From the NCBI RefSeq assembly GCF_900184895.1, contig NZ_FXZK01000005.1, positions 62,001 to 126,000 of the forward strand: 64,000 nt of DNA, given 5' to 3'. The position numbers were made by a program, and so were the translations under genes. The notes beneath the pieces are model-generated. The model had not been told where the DNA came from. It searched no databases and saw only the letters and a list, made by a program, of their open reading frames with translations. This document shows positions 63,398 through 64,000 of this stretch, in pieces; within the stretch, counting starts at the first letter, position 1; every line of letters begins with the position of its first letter. Source of the DNA: Flavimaricola marinus (GTDB lineage Bacteria; Pseudomonadota; Alphaproteobacteria; Rhodobacterales; Rhodobacteraceae).

Positions 63398-64000
63398 TCC
63401 TCGCGATCGACCAAGGGACGACCAGCACTCGGGCGCTCATGGTATCCGAGACCGGGCAGATCACGCCGCTGGTCAGCCTGCCACACGGTCAGCACTACCC
63501 TCAGCCGGGCTGGGTCGAACACGACCCCGCCGAACTGCTGCGCAACATCGACACCTGCATCCGCGCCGGCGCCGAGGCCGGAGCGGTGGCGATCGGGCTG
63601 GCCAACCAGGGCGAAAGCTGCCTCGGCTGGGACGCGCGGACCGGTACGCCGGTCGGGCCGGTGATCGTCTGGCAGGATGCGCGGACCTCCGACGTGATCG
63701 CCGGACTCGAAGCCGCAGGCGCCGGCGACGAGGTGCTGCAACGGGCGGGACTGCCGCTCGACCCCTACTTCTCGGCCAGCAAACTGGGCTGGATCCTGCG
63801 GCACGTCCCCGAGGCGCAAAGGCTTGCCTCCGCCGGTCGCCTGCGGCTCGGCACCACCGACGCATGGTTCCGCGACAGGCTGACGGGGCGGTTCGAGACT
63901 GACGTGACAACCGCTTCGCGCACTTCGCTCATGGCGCTGGACAGCTGCACATGGGACGCCGAGCTGTGCGCACTCTTCGGCGTGCCGATCGAGTGCCTGC
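63394..64000 (+). CDS. glpK: Glycerol kinase-like FGGY kinase, N-terminal part only
   Basis: Only the first 202 codons lie in the window. It starts MILAIDQGTTSTRALMVSETG, the phosphate-binding loop of FGGY kinases, with QPGWVEHDPAEL, VIVWQDARTS and LPLDPYFSASKLGWIL following, all typical of glycerol kinase. AAGGGGG precedes the ATG, which overlaps the previous stop. Together with the two flavoproteins it would convert glycerol to dihydroxyacetone phosphate under the divergent DeoR-type repressor. Confidence 0.88.
   Translation, partial: MILAIDQGTTSTRALMVSETGQITPLVSLPHGQHYPQPGWVEHDPAELLRNIDTCIRAGAEAGAVAIGLANQGESCLGWDARTGTPVGPVIVWQDARTSDVIAGLEAAGAGDEVLQRAGLPLDPYFSASKLGWILRHVPEAQRLASAGRLRLGTTDAWFRDRLTGRFETDVTTASRTSLMALDSCTWDAELCALFGVPIECL

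Noticed and set aside
1-64000. CRISPR array, IS element or prophage
   Set aside because: No regular spaced repeats, transposase, integrase or phage structural genes were seen on either strand.

Overview
The window looks like chromosomal DNA of an alphaproteobacterium of the order Rhodobacterales (Roseobacter or Rhodobacter type). It is GC rich outside one central block. It carries typical household genes of that group: gatCA, rpmG, rnpB, hom, glpX, recJ, efp with epmA, a heterotetrameric sarcosine oxidase operon, TRAP transporters and DUF1127 proteins. No plasmid, phage, IS or CRISPR hallmark was seen. The placement rests on gene content and protein style only, not on a search.

Region 1 (1-13.3 kb) is core-like. 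It runs from a lipoprotein start, through an overlapping hisN/8-oxoguanine deaminase pair, an Xre-type regulator, a quinone oxidoreductase facing a LysR gene, a DUF1127 protein, a Bax-inhibitor-1 family membrane protein and a GNAT enzyme, to L33, RNase P RNA, an AmpD amidase, an excalibur-type lipoprotein, gatA, gatC, a ceramidase-like membrane protein and a UlaG-like metallohydrolase. Region 2 (13.3-34 kb) holds the sarcosine oxidase operon with two small exported proteins inside it, a MerR/cation-diffusion pair, glutamate dehydrogenase, a TadG/E/F-like trio and a metabolic run (hom, VOC, MFS, glpX, recJ) ending at tRNA-Glu.

Region 3 (about 34.05-49.3 kb) is an accessory block next to tRNA-Glu, visibly less GC rich than its flanks. 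In order along the plus strand it holds a YpfJ-type metallopeptidase, a PAS-GGDEF-EAL protein, an unknown 160-residue protein, a 1968-residue DEAD/DEAH helicase with a DUF1998-like end, an overlapping 1084-residue partner, and the C-terminal stump of a cytosine-C5 DNA methyltransferase. The helicase and partner match the two-gene layout of the antiphage system Druantia type III (DruH-DruE). This is the most exciting content of the window.

Region 4 (49.4-64 kb) returns to GC-rich metabolism: a Rieske/glutamate-synthase fusion, divergent epmA and efp, and a likely operon of TRAP transporter plus glutamine-synthetase-like ligase, aldehyde dehydrogenase and iron alcohol dehydrogenase. It ends with a DeoR-type repressor divergent from a glycerol/glycerol-3-phosphate oxidation operon cut by the window end. 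A short repeated motif (consensus near GTATTTxxGGCCAAAAGAA) recurs between genes across the window. One copy lies inside ampD and has a related 74-bp copy 4 kb away.
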